From: Deltaproteobacteria bacterium
Lineage (GTDB): Bacteria; Desulfobacterota; Desulfuromonadia; Geobacterales; Geobacteraceae
Direction: 5' to 3'
NCBI GenBank assembly: GCA_009668975.1
Contig: SBEG01000014.1
Span: 1-64,000 of the forward strand
DNA length: 64,000 bases
Shown here: piece by piece, positions 16,754 through 24,166 of the stretch
How the letters are laid out: the number at the start of each line of letters is the position of its first letter
How positions within the stretch are numbered: the stretch's first letter is position 1
The notes under the pieces: generated by a model
What the model saw: only the letters and a program-made list of their open reading frames with translations
Database searches by the model: none
What the model was told of the DNA's origin: nothing
Translations under genes and position numbers: made by a program

Positions 16754-19177
16754 TTAGGGTGTTTTCTCGAGAAGGTCCTTAACCCTGGCAACTGCTTCCA
16801 TGGCGTCCCGGGCGTACAGATCGGCGCCGATCTCCTTGGCGTAGTCCTCGGTTACGACGGCCCCGCCCACCATGGTGAAGGTTTTTACGCCTTCCTCGTG
16901 AAGCTTGCGGATAACGTTTTCCATTTCAGCCATGGTTGTGGTCATGAGGGCGGAGAGGCCGACCGCATCGACCTTTCGCTCCCGTGCTTCCTGGATAATT
17001 CGTGCTGCGGGCACGTTTTTCCCCAGGTCAATAACTTCAAATCCGTGATTCTCCAAGAGCGTACAGACGATGTTTTTGCCGATGTCGTGAATGTCCCCTT
17101 CAACAGTAGCCATCAGAATCTTCCCCGCGGTGGCAAAGGAGCCCTGGTTCATTTCTTCTTTGAGACGAGCGAAAGCGGTCTGCATTGTCTCCGCGGAAAG
17201 CATAACCTGGGGGAGGAAAACCTGGTTCTTTGCAAAGCGGCGTCCCACCTCTTCCAGTCCCGGCAGCAAGCCTTCGTTGCTCACTTGCAGTGGGGTGAGT
17301 CCTTCACCCAGCGCCTGCTCAACGAGCTCGCGGATACCTTCCTTGTTGCCATCGATAATGGCGCGGGACAGGAGACCCTTGATATCGAGTGGCGTGGCGG
17401 GAGCCTGTGCCTCGGAGGTATCTGTGGTCTGCTTGTCACGGTATGCCTCGATATAGCTTGCTGCCCGGGGATCTTTCTGCAGCAGAACCATGGCTGCCCG
17501 CCAGACATCCATCATTGCCTGTTCCTTGGGATTGATGATCGCGGCATCGAGGCCGGCCTGCAGGGCCATGGCGAAAAAAGTGGATGAAATGAGCGGACGC
17601 GAAGGGAGGCCGAAGGAAATGTTGCTTACCCCAAGTACCGTGTTCAGGGACAGACTGTCCTTGACCTGTCGAATGGCGGCCAGGGTCTCAACTGCCTGCT
17701 TCTGTTCGGCACTGACCGTGAGGGTGAGGCAGTCGATGATGAGATCCTGCCGGGGAATACCGAGTTTCCGTGCCGCGTCGAGAATCTTGGCCGCAACGGC
17801 TGTTCTCCCGTCTGCGGTTTCCGGAATACCCTTCTCGTCCAGGGCCAGGCCGATAACCGCCGCACCGTACTTCTTTACGAGAGGCAGTACGCGCTGGAGG
17901 CTCTTTTCTTCTCCCGTTACCGAGTTGATCAACGGTTTGCCGTCAACGGCCTTGAGCCCTCTTTCGAGCGCTTCCGGGTTGGAAGAATCCAGTACCAGCG
18001 GAACGGTAACTGCACCGGAGACGCAAAAAACGGCTTGCTCCATGGTGGCAGGCTCGTCAATTCCCGGGGTGCCGACATTGACGTCGAGCAGCGTTGCCCC
18101 GGCAGCTGTCTGCTCGGCGGCTTCACGGCGAATATAGCTTATCTTGCCTTCCCGCAATTCGGCGGCAAAGGCCTTTTTTCCGGTCGGATTGATGCGTTCG
18201 CCGATAATGGCGGCCGGTTGGTTGTCGCCGATTGCGGCAATCCCGGAGCGGCTGGAAAGCCAGGTTAGCCCTGGCTCGGCGGCGACAGCTGAGAAGGGCC
18301 GCTCTTTGCCCTTGAGTGCGTCACGTATGGCGCGGATATGTTCCGGAGTGGTGCCGCAACAGCCACCGATTATCCTGACGCCCAGTTCCAGCATGCGGTC
18401 ATGATAGGCCGTCATTTCTTCCGGCGTTCCGGGGAAGATGGTCTTTCCGTCCTTGAGGATCGGCAGTCCGGCATTTGCCTGGGAAATAAGCGGACGTTCA
18501 GTTACGCGCCGCATGGAACGGAGGATCTCGTAGATTCCGTCAACGCCAAGTCCGCAGTTGGAGCCGATAATGTCGGCGCCCACGGCATCAAGGGTGATGG
18601 CTGCCGCCTCGGGAGGGGTTCCGAGAACACTTCTTCCCATATCGTCAAAGGTCAGCATGGCAATGATCGGAATGGTGGCGGACAGCTCTCTGATGGCGAT
18701 GACGGCGGCCCGGATTTCCTTGATGTCGAGAAAGGTCTCGAGGGTAATGAGATCCGCTCCGGCCTCGATCAGAGCTTCGGCCTGTTCCCGGAAAATGGCA
18801 GCCATGGCATCGAAGGAAAGATCTCCGACCGGCTCGACAAATTTGCCGGTCGGTCCGATTGAGGCAGCGACGTAGGCGGAGTTACCGGCAATCTCCCGCG
18901 CAATCGTGACGCCGGCCCGGTTAATTTCCCGAAGGCGACCTTCCAGCCCATAGTGAGAGAGTTTTTCGCGGTTTCCGCCAAAGGTGTTTGTGACGATAAT
19001 GTCAGCCCCGGCATCATGGTAGGCACGGTGTACTCCGGCAACTACCTCGGGCAGGGTGAGGTTGAGTTCTTCCGGGGATTGCCCCGGTTTGAGGCCCCGT
19101 TCCTGGAGCATGGTTCCCATGGCGCCATCCAGTACGAGGATTCTTTCCCTGATGACTTCCAAAAAAGGGGCTTTCAT
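16754..19177 (-). CDS. metH: cobalamin-dependent methionine synthase without reactivation domain
   Basis: The 807-residue enzyme methylates homocysteine using methyltetrahydrofolate through cobalamin. Domains in order: homocysteine-binding barrel (about 1-290, zinc ligands in GSNCGLG and GGCCGT), pterin-binding barrel (about 315-575), B12 cap (about 590-670) and B12-binding domain (about 680-807) with DIHDIGKN, whose His coordinates cobalt. The usual C-terminal AdoMet-binding reactivation domain of the ~1200-residue enzyme is absent; the stop follows the B12 domain directly, as in shorter MetH of several anaerobes. It overlaps the upstream GerMN gene by 4 bp and so is translationally coupled. 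Confidence 0.93.
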   Translation of the reverse strand: MKAPFLEVIRERILVLDGAMGTMLQERGLKPGQSPEELNLTLPEVVAGVHRAYHDAGADIIVTNTFGGNREKLSHYGLEGRLREINRAGVTIAREIAGNSAYVAASIGPTGKFVEPVGDLSFDAMAAIFREQAEALIEAGADLITLETFLDIKEIRAAVIAIRELSATIPIIAMLTFDDMGRSVLGTPPEAAAITLDAVGADIIGSNCGLGVDGIYEILRSMRRVTERPLISQANAGLPILKDGKTIFPGTPEEMTAYHDRMLELGVRIIGGCCGTTPEHIRAIRDALKGKERPFSAVAAEPGLTWLSSRSGIAAIGDNQPAAIIGERINPTGKKAFAAELREGKISYIRREAAEQTAAGATLLDVNVGTPGIDEPATMEQAVFCVSGAVTVPLVLDSSNPEALERGLKAVDGKPLINSVTGEEKSLQRVLPLVKKYGAAVIGLALDEKGIPETADGRTAVAAKILDAARKLGIPRQDLIIDCLTLTVSAEQKQAVETLAAIRQVKDSLSLNTVLGVSNISFGLPSRPLISSTFFAMALQAGLDAAIINPKEQAMMDVWRAAMVLLQKDPRAASYIEAYRDKQTTDTSEAQAPATPLDIKGLLSRAIIDGNKEGIRELVEQALGEGLTPLQVSNEGLLPGLEEVGRRFAKNQVFLPQVMLSAETMQTAFARLKEEMNQGSFATAGKILMATVEGDIHDIGKNIVCTLLENHGFEVIDLGKNVPAARIIQEARERKVDAVGLSALMTTTMAEMENVIRKLHEEGVKTFTMVGGAVVTEDYAKEIGADLYARDAMEAVARVKDLLEKTP

Positions 19178-19830
19178 TTGTCGGTTCCTCCGGGTGCGGT
19201 AATGGCTGCCGGGCTAGCGGGAGATCCATCGATTGAACTGTTATCCTGGTCTTTTTCCATTTGAAAGTCCGGCTCCAGCGGTTTGTCCAGTTGGAGGTGG
19301 CCAGCCAGAGTGGCGACGTTCCGGCCTTCAACGAGAAACTGGACTTTTTTTATTGCCGGGAAGTTGAATGTTACCGTATTGACCATTGAATACGCTGCGG
19401 TCATTTCCGCGGAACTGCCATTCGGCAGTCCCTCAACAAGGGTTGTGTCAAGATCAATTACCGCGGTATCACCCTGGATTTGAATCGAACGGAAAGTACT
19501 GTTCTGGGGAATGGTCGCTGCCAGGTCACCAAGGGGTCCATTGGCAAGTTCCTCCAGGATGGCACGGATGCAGGGGGAGATGTCGGTACTGCAGGACCCT
19601 TCGATTTCACGGGCTTCGCGGATAAACCCGCTGCCGTCGGTGGCTGAGAAAAAGAGTGTGACGGGAACGGTCCCGGCCGGCTTCGGCAGCACCGGGCCCT
19701 GAGGCGTCTGGTGTCGTGCCAGGTATTTGTGCAGCATCATTGAGCCAAGCATGACCGCCGCGGCAAGAAATGCTATCAGCAATACCGTTCGTGCATAAAA
19801 ATGTTTTTTGGGCCGGGTCCGTTTCATCAT
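19174..19830 (-). CDS. GerMN-domain membrane-anchored protein
   Basis: The 218-residue product has a basic N-terminus, one membrane segment (about residues 14-37) and an exported GerMN domain (about 55-190: VPVTLFFSATDG, then AILEELANGPLG, and VNTVTFNFPAIKKVQFLVEG). GerMN domains occur in spore and cell-wall proteins and are thought to bind peptidoglycan or partner proteins. The start was placed at 19830 because that ATG overlaps the murI stop as ATGA and has AAGGA upstream; an earlier ATG at 19839 is possible. Linked to murI, a cell-wall role is plausible. Confidence 0.82.
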   Translation of the reverse strand: MMKRTRPKKHFYARTVLLIAFLAAAVMLGSMMLHKYLARHQTPQGPVLPKPAGTVPVTLFFSATDGSGFIREAREIEGSCSTDISPCIRAILEELANGPLGDLAATIPQNSTFRSIQIQGDTAVIDLDTTLVEGLPNGSSAEMTAAYSMVNTVTFNFPAIKKVQFLVEGRNVATLAGHLQLDKPLEPDFQMEKDQDNSSIDGSPASPAAITAPGGTDK

Positions 19831-20645
19831 GTTGCACATCCTTCTTTTTCGAGTACCACTTGGTGGACGTCATGCAATGTTTCACCGAGGAAACGATTGC
19901 CGACTTTGAGAAAACCCGCCGGTACGTCGGTTACGAAGTAATGGTGATTGCCTCGTTCCGCGGGCGGCCTGATCAGACCGGAGTTTCGCAGAATTTCCGC
20001 AACGGTGCGGGCGGTTTCCGCGGCCGAATCGACCAGTTGTACGCCTTCGCCCATGGTTGCGGCAATAGTATCCTTCAGTATCGGGTAGTGGGTGCAGCCG
20101 AGAACCAGGGTGTCGACCCCCTCGTTTCTTAAACCTCGCAGGTATCTCTCCGCGGTGAGGCGGGCAACATCGTTATCGATCCAGCCCTCTTCCGCCAAGG
20201 GAACGAAGAGTGGGCAGGCCCGGGTGACGACCTCGATTTCTGGGTTGATTCTTTTGATCGCTTTTGAGTAGGCACTGCTGCGGATGGTCCCGTCGGTGCC
20301 GATGACGCCGACTTTTCCGCTTTTCGTAACGGCAGCGGCCCGGCGGGCTCCCGGCTCTATGACACCGACAATCGGCAGGGAAAACCGCTTTTTCAAAGCT
20401 TCGAGGGAGACGGCAGAGACGGTGTTGCAGGCCGCAACCAGTAATTTGATATCCCGCTGCACCAGGAATGTCGTAATTTCCATGGAGTAGCGGGTTACCG
20501 TTTCCGGGGACTTGGTTCCATAGGGGACCCGTGCGGTGTCTCCCAGGTACAGGGTGTCTTCCTGCGGCAAGGATTTGATTATTTCCTTCAGAACGGTAAG
20601 TCCGCCCACACCTGAGTCGAATATGCCGATTGCTTTCCAGGACAC
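19827..20645 (-). CDS. murI: glutamate racemase
   Basis: The 272-residue enzyme makes D-glutamate for peptidoglycan. GIFDSGVGGLTVL with the first catalytic Cys region at VAACNTVSA (nucleophile Cys near 73) and the second Cys in VLGCTHYPIL are both intact. Length is normal. It heads an operon murI-gerM-metH linked by 4-bp overlaps; a good minus-strand promoter lies about 115 bp upstream. Confidence 0.95.
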   Translation of the reverse strand: MSWKAIGIFDSGVGGLTVLKEIIKSLPQEDTLYLGDTARVPYGTKSPETVTRYSMEITTFLVQRDIKLLVAACNTVSAVSLEALKKRFSLPIVGVIEPGARRAAAVTKSGKVGVIGTDGTIRSSAYSKAIKRINPEIEVVTRACPLFVPLAEEGWIDNDVARLTAERYLRGLRNEGVDTLVLGCTHYPILKDTIAATMGEGVQLVDSAAETARTVAEILRNSGLIRPPAERGNHHYFVTDVPAGFLKVGNRFLGETLHDVHQVVLEKEGCAT

Positions 20646-20764
20646 GTTGTTCAGACCTTTATTTTTGGTGGCTATCTCATTGTTCCGGAAGTGACCTCAC
20701 GTCAGGCTTCAGGGCATCTAAGAGCTTGATTGAACTGTAAAGAATTCCAGCGCTAAATCAGTAA

Positions 20765-20793
20765 ATTTAATATGTATTTACCGATTTTGTCAA
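20765..20793 (-). promoter_or_regulatory. sigma-70-type promoter for murI operon
   Basis: Read on the minus strand: TTGACA, 17-bp spacer, TTAAAT. Predicted start near 20758, giving a leader of about 110 nt before murI. Confidence 0.6.
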
Positions 20794-20912
20794 GGGGATT
20801 GTCGTCCCGGGAGTTCCCTCTTCCCCGCGAGCCGCTTTATCGGCAATATTCTCCTTTAATTGCAGGCTGAAATTTGCTATTGATATAAAGATTATCCGTA
20901 GGAGGATGTGAA

Positions 20913-21251
20913 ATGGAAAAACAGGAATTGCTTGCGAAAACGAAAGAAACACTCTCTCCATTTGAAACGGAAAATGTCATCAAGTTCTTACAGCAGATCA
21001 CCCTGAAAAGTGCCATGGAAAATCCCTGGCTGATCGGGGCGTTCCTGGTCATATTTTTCTATGCGGTTATTAAACGCTCGAAGTTTGTCCTTCTCGGGCT
21101 CTTTTCCGTAATCTCCGTCATGCTACTGGTACGTTTCGCCTTTCCGCCAGCGGGTGAGGAACTCAACCTTTCCTCGACCCTGCCGTTTGTCTTTGGTGGC
21201 TTACTGATCGGCGGAGTGCTGCTTTACTTCAATTTTGTCAAGACCGAATAG
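20913..21251 (+). CDS. small membrane protein of unknown function
   Basis: The 112-residue protein has a charged N-terminal third (residues 1-38) and then three hydrophobic segments (about 42-57, 61-77, 88-106), so it should span the inner membrane two or three times. AGGAGG lies 8 nt before the ATG. No family was recognised. It ends 6 bp before the HgdB-like gene, so it is likely in one operon with that gene and its activase. Confidence 0.7.
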   Translation: MEKQELLAKTKETLSPFETENVIKFLQQITLKSAMENPWLIGAFLVIFFYAVIKRSKFVLLGLFSVISVMLLVRFAFPPAGEELNLSSTLPFVFGGLLIGGVLLYFNFVKTE

Positions 21252-21257
21252 GACCGC

Positions 21258-22241
21258 GTGAACAGAACCGGATTTACCACAACCATTCCCCTGGAAATAC
21301 TCCTTGCGGCAGAGAGAATCCCTGTCGATCTGAATAACCTTTTCATAACCGGCGGCAGGAGCCTGGAACTCATCGAAGCGGCAGAGGCGCAGGGATTCCC
21401 CCGCAACATCTGCGGTTGGATCAAGGGCATCTATGGCGCCGTGATCGAGAGCGGCATCCGCGAACTGGTGGCGGTCACCGAAGGAGATTGCAGCAATACC
21501 CGGGCGCTCATGGAGGTTCTCTCCCTGCATGGCATCACGACCATCCCCTTTGCCTACCCCCATGACCGGAACTCCCAGGCGCTTCGTGACGAAATTGAAA
21601 GGATGATGGCACACTTCGGTGTTGGCTGGGATGAGGTGAATCGCGCCAGCGAGAGTCTGGAGTCCGTCCGGCGAAAAATAGCGGAGATTGATCGTCTGAC
21701 CTGGGAGGATGGGCTCGTCTCGGGAGCGGAAAATCACTATTTCCAGGTGGCATCCTCGGATATGAACGGCTCTGCGAAAACTTTCGAAGCGGAGGTTGAC
21801 CGGTTTCTCGCTGAAATAGCCGGCCGTACTCCCTATCAGGACAGCATTCGCCTGGCGTATGTCGGGGTCCCACCCATCATTGATGACCTCTATCCTTTTT
21901 TCGAATCCCATGGCGCACGAGTTGTTTTCAATGAGACGCAGCGGCAATTTTCCATGCCGTACGGGATTCGCGATCTGGTGGAGCGCTACCGGGCCTATAC
22001 CTATCCCTATGACATCTTTTACCGGTTGGCGGATATCAGGCAGGAGATCAAGAAAAGACGGGTCGATGGCGTGATCCATTACGTCCAGTCCTTCTGTTTC
22101 CGGCAGATTGAGGACATGGTAGTGCGTCAGCAGCTTTCCCTGCCGATTCTCACCCTGGAGGGTGACAAGCCCGGACCACTAGATGCCCGGACGAAAATCC
22201 GCATCGAAAGTTTTCTTGAACTATTGGGAGAGCAAAAATGA
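21258..22241 (+). CDS. HgdB/BcrC-type dehydratase-like reductase subunit
   Basis: The 327-residue protein belongs to the 2-hydroxyacyl-CoA dehydratase/benzoyl-CoA reductase subunit family. Three well-placed cysteines (Cys52 in NICGWIKG, Cys78 in EGDCSNT, Cys280 in VQSFCFRQIED) match the cluster ligands of this family, and the C-terminal pattern LEGDKPGPLDARTKIRIES is characteristic. Unlike true dehydratases only one such subunit is encoded. A single subunit with a neighbouring activase is the arrangement of double-cubane cluster proteins, which reduce small molecules at very low potential. It starts with GTG. The substrate is unknown. Confidence 0.82.
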   Translation: MNRTGFTTTIPLEILLAAERIPVDLNNLFITGGRSLELIEAAEAQGFPRNICGWIKGIYGAVIESGIRELVAVTEGDCSNTRALMEVLSLHGITTIPFAYPHDRNSQALRDEIERMMAHFGVGWDEVNRASESLESVRRKIAEIDRLTWEDGLVSGAENHYFQVASSDMNGSAKTFEAEVDRFLAEIAGRTPYQDSIRLAYVGVPPIIDDLYPFFESHGARVVFNETQRQFSMPYGIRDLVERYRAYTYPYDIFYRLADIRQEIKKRRVDGVIHYVQSFCFRQIEDMVVRQQLSLPILTLEGDKPGPLDARTKIRIESFLELLGEQK

Positions 22242-22999
22242 GGATCGGTATCGACCTTGGCAGCCGGAAGGTAAAGTTCGCCCTCGTACAGGAGGGGAAA
22301 GTTGCGCGCCGGGAGAGTTTTGATACGCTGTCCTTTTATAAGCGCTTTGGACGGATGGACGGGGATGACCTGACCTTCGACCTGGCCGGAACCGGCTTCT
22401 TCTCTGCCGAGGAGCTGGCAGCCGCTGCCATTGTCGCCACCGGTTATGGCCGCAATACCCTGAATCTGAAAGGTGTCAGGATTGTCTCCGAAATCAGGGC
22501 CCATGTCGCCGGTGCGCTTTTTCAGACCGGGCTGCGGGATTTCACTCTGCTGGACATGGGCGGACAGGACACCAAAGTTGCCCTGGTGCGCAACGGCAGA
22601 TTGCAGGATTTTGTCATGAACGACAAATGTGCCGCCAGCAGCGGCCGTTACCTGGAAAACATGGCGGCAATTCTGGAGGTTGACCTGAACGAGCTTTCTT
22701 CCCACTGGGCTGAGCCGGTGCGGCTTGATGCCACCTGCGGAATTTTCGGCGAGTCGGAACTGATCGGCCAGATTCTGCGCGGGCATCCGGTGGCCCGTCT
22801 CTGCGCCGGGGTCAACCAGACGCTAGTCAAACGGGTCATCCCGATGCTCAAGCGTTTTCCGTCCGATACCATTGTCCTGACCGGTGGCGTGGCTCTTGAT
22901 CGTGCTCTGGTCAAACTGCTGGAAATTGAAGGATTTTCTGTTATTGTTCCGGACAGTCCGCAACATAACGGGGCAATTGGCTGTGCGGTGATGGGGTAG
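22238..22999 (+). CDS. ATP-dependent activase (BadF/BadG/HgdC family)
   Basis: The 253-residue ASKHA-fold ATPase should hydrolyse ATP to push electrons into the HgdB-like partner. Family motifs are intact: GIDLGSRKVKFAL at the start, DMGGQDTKV, NDKCAASSGRYLE with the first cluster Cys, CGIFGESE with the second Cys, and TGGVALD near the end; the dimer would hold one [4Fe-4S] cluster between subunits. It overlaps the partner gene by 4 bp (ATGA), so the two are made together. Confidence 0.92.
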   Translation: MRIGIDLGSRKVKFALVQEGKVARRESFDTLSFYKRFGRMDGDDLTFDLAGTGFFSAEELAAAAIVATGYGRNTLNLKGVRIVSEIRAHVAGALFQTGLRDFTLLDMGGQDTKVALVRNGRLQDFVMNDKCAASSGRYLENMAAILEVDLNELSSHWAEPVRLDATCGIFGESELIGQILRGHPVARLCAGVNQTLVKRVIPMLKRFPSDTIVLTGGVALDRALVKLLEIEGFSVIVPDSPQHNGAIGCAVMG

Positions 23000-23066
23000 G
23001 GTTCCGTACGAATCCTTCCAACTGGAAATTATGCAGATTTGCAATCAAGATGGCATTAAATCGTAG

Positions 23067-23099
23067 GGTGGGTTAGGTTGATTTCAGCCGTAACCCACC
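23067..23099. repeat. short palindromic repeat
   Basis: GGTGGGTTA and TAACCCACC form a perfect 9-bp stem with a 15-nt loop, 68 bp after the activase stop. It resembles interspersed palindromes found in many bacterial genomes. Confidence 0.5.
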
Positions 23100-23129
23100 G
23101 AAACACTAGTACAATGTATCAGCTAAATT

Positions 23130-23206
23130 CAACCCCCCCTCAGTCCCCCCTTGACAGGGGGGAAGCCTTGAAGTCTCCCCTGTCAAGGGGAGGTTTGGAG
23201 GGGTTG
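23130..23206. repeat. long imperfect inverted repeat
   Basis: Arms 23130-23160 and 23177-23206, each about 30 bp, C-rich then G-rich, sharing CCCCTTGACAGGGG as a core. Likely a MITE or REP-type element; it could also fold as a strong RNA hairpin. Confidence 0.6.
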
Positions 23207-23250
23207 CCTGCGAAAATCAAGTGTTACGTGGCTCCCAGGGAGATACTACG

Positions 23251-23526
23251 ATGAAAATCAGCTCTAAAGACTGGATGTTTATTGCCCTTGTGGTCGCGGT
23301 CCTTGTCATTATTATCCTGATTTCGGGAGAGGAAACGACCAAAAAGGTTCCTTTTGACGAGCCTCATCGCGCCGCCTATGAGGTTTTTAAAAAAACCGGC
23401 AGCAAGAGTGAAACGGAAAAGGGCTGTGAAGCCTGCCATAACGACACCCTGCAGCCTTTGCCAAAGGGGCACCCCCCGAAGAACCGCTGCCTCTTCTGCC
23501 ATAAGATGAAACAGCTTGCCCCGTGA
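23251..23526 (+). CDS. small membrane-anchored diheme c-type cytochrome
   Basis: The 91-residue product has one N-terminal membrane helix (about residues 8-27) followed by a short periplasmic part with two haem c sites, CEACH and CLFCH, 20 residues apart. The start was set at ATG 23251; an upstream in-frame GTG at 23221 falls in repeat-flanking DNA. The protein is too small for catalysis and should carry electrons at the outer face of the inner membrane. Its stop overlaps the start of the next gene by 4 bp. Confidence 0.82.
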   Translation: MKISSKDWMFIALVVAVLVIIILISGEETTKKVPFDEPHRAAYEVFKKTGSKSETEKGCEACHNDTLQPLPKGHPPKNRCLFCHKMKQLAP

Positions 23527-24104
23527 GCACGCTGAATCTTACCAGGTCCCTTGAAGAACTGGTTGCGGATATCGTCTGCCGGGTTGAAGACTTCCGTCAC
23601 ATCGAGCCGGCAAAGGTTCTTCTCTGTGTTTCCTCCACCCGCGGCGGCGGTGTTCACGGCACCTATGCAAAGATTCACCCGCTGCGCTTTCCGGGCGGTT
23701 CACGCAGCCGGGAAGTGAGGCGGGCCCGGCGGGTCTTTACCTGCACCATGCCGGCCGTGACCCACCGGAACAATGAAATACTCTACATCATCTATTTTCT
23801 CGTCCCACGCTTTTTCAATCTCTCCCTGCGCGAGAAACTGGTCACGGTTTTTCACGAGCTCTATCATATTTCTCCCGACTTTGACGGCGATATCCGGCGT
23901 TTCCCGGGCCGGAACTTTGCCCATGGCAGTTCCCGCAAACGCTATAACAAGCTGATGGAGAGTCTGGTGGACGGCTACCTGCAGGGGGAGAAAACACGCG
24001 AAAAACTCGAATTCCTTGAAGGTGACATGGACGCTCTTCGCGTCAAGTATCAGACAATCGTCGGGAGAAGGTATCCGGCGCCAAAGATGCAGATTCAGGG
24101 CTGA
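23523..24104 (+). CDS. putative zinc metallopeptidase-like protein
   Basis: The 193-residue protein has a gluzincin-like motif VFHELYHI (about residues 117-124), followed by DFDGDIRRF and HGSSRKRYN, in which the later His could be the third ligand. No signal peptide is seen, so it should be cytoplasmic. It begins with GTG inside the end of the cytochrome gene. The motif order resembles putative metallopeptidases of phage and bacteria with no known substrate. Peptidase activity is inferred from HExxH alone. Confidence 0.65.
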   Translation: MSTLNLTRSLEELVADIVCRVEDFRHIEPAKVLLCVSSTRGGGVHGTYAKIHPLRFPGGSRSREVRRARRVFTCTMPAVTHRNNEILYIIYFLVPRFFNLSLREKLVTVFHELYHISPDFDGDIRRFPGRNFAHGSSRKRYNKLMESLVDGYLQGEKTREKLEFLEGDMDALRVKYQTIVGRRYPAPKMQIQG

Positions 24105-24166
24105 TTCCGCGATTGGCCGGCTTCGCGCATCGAATTCAATACTATTCCAGATGAGGACGTCTGCAG

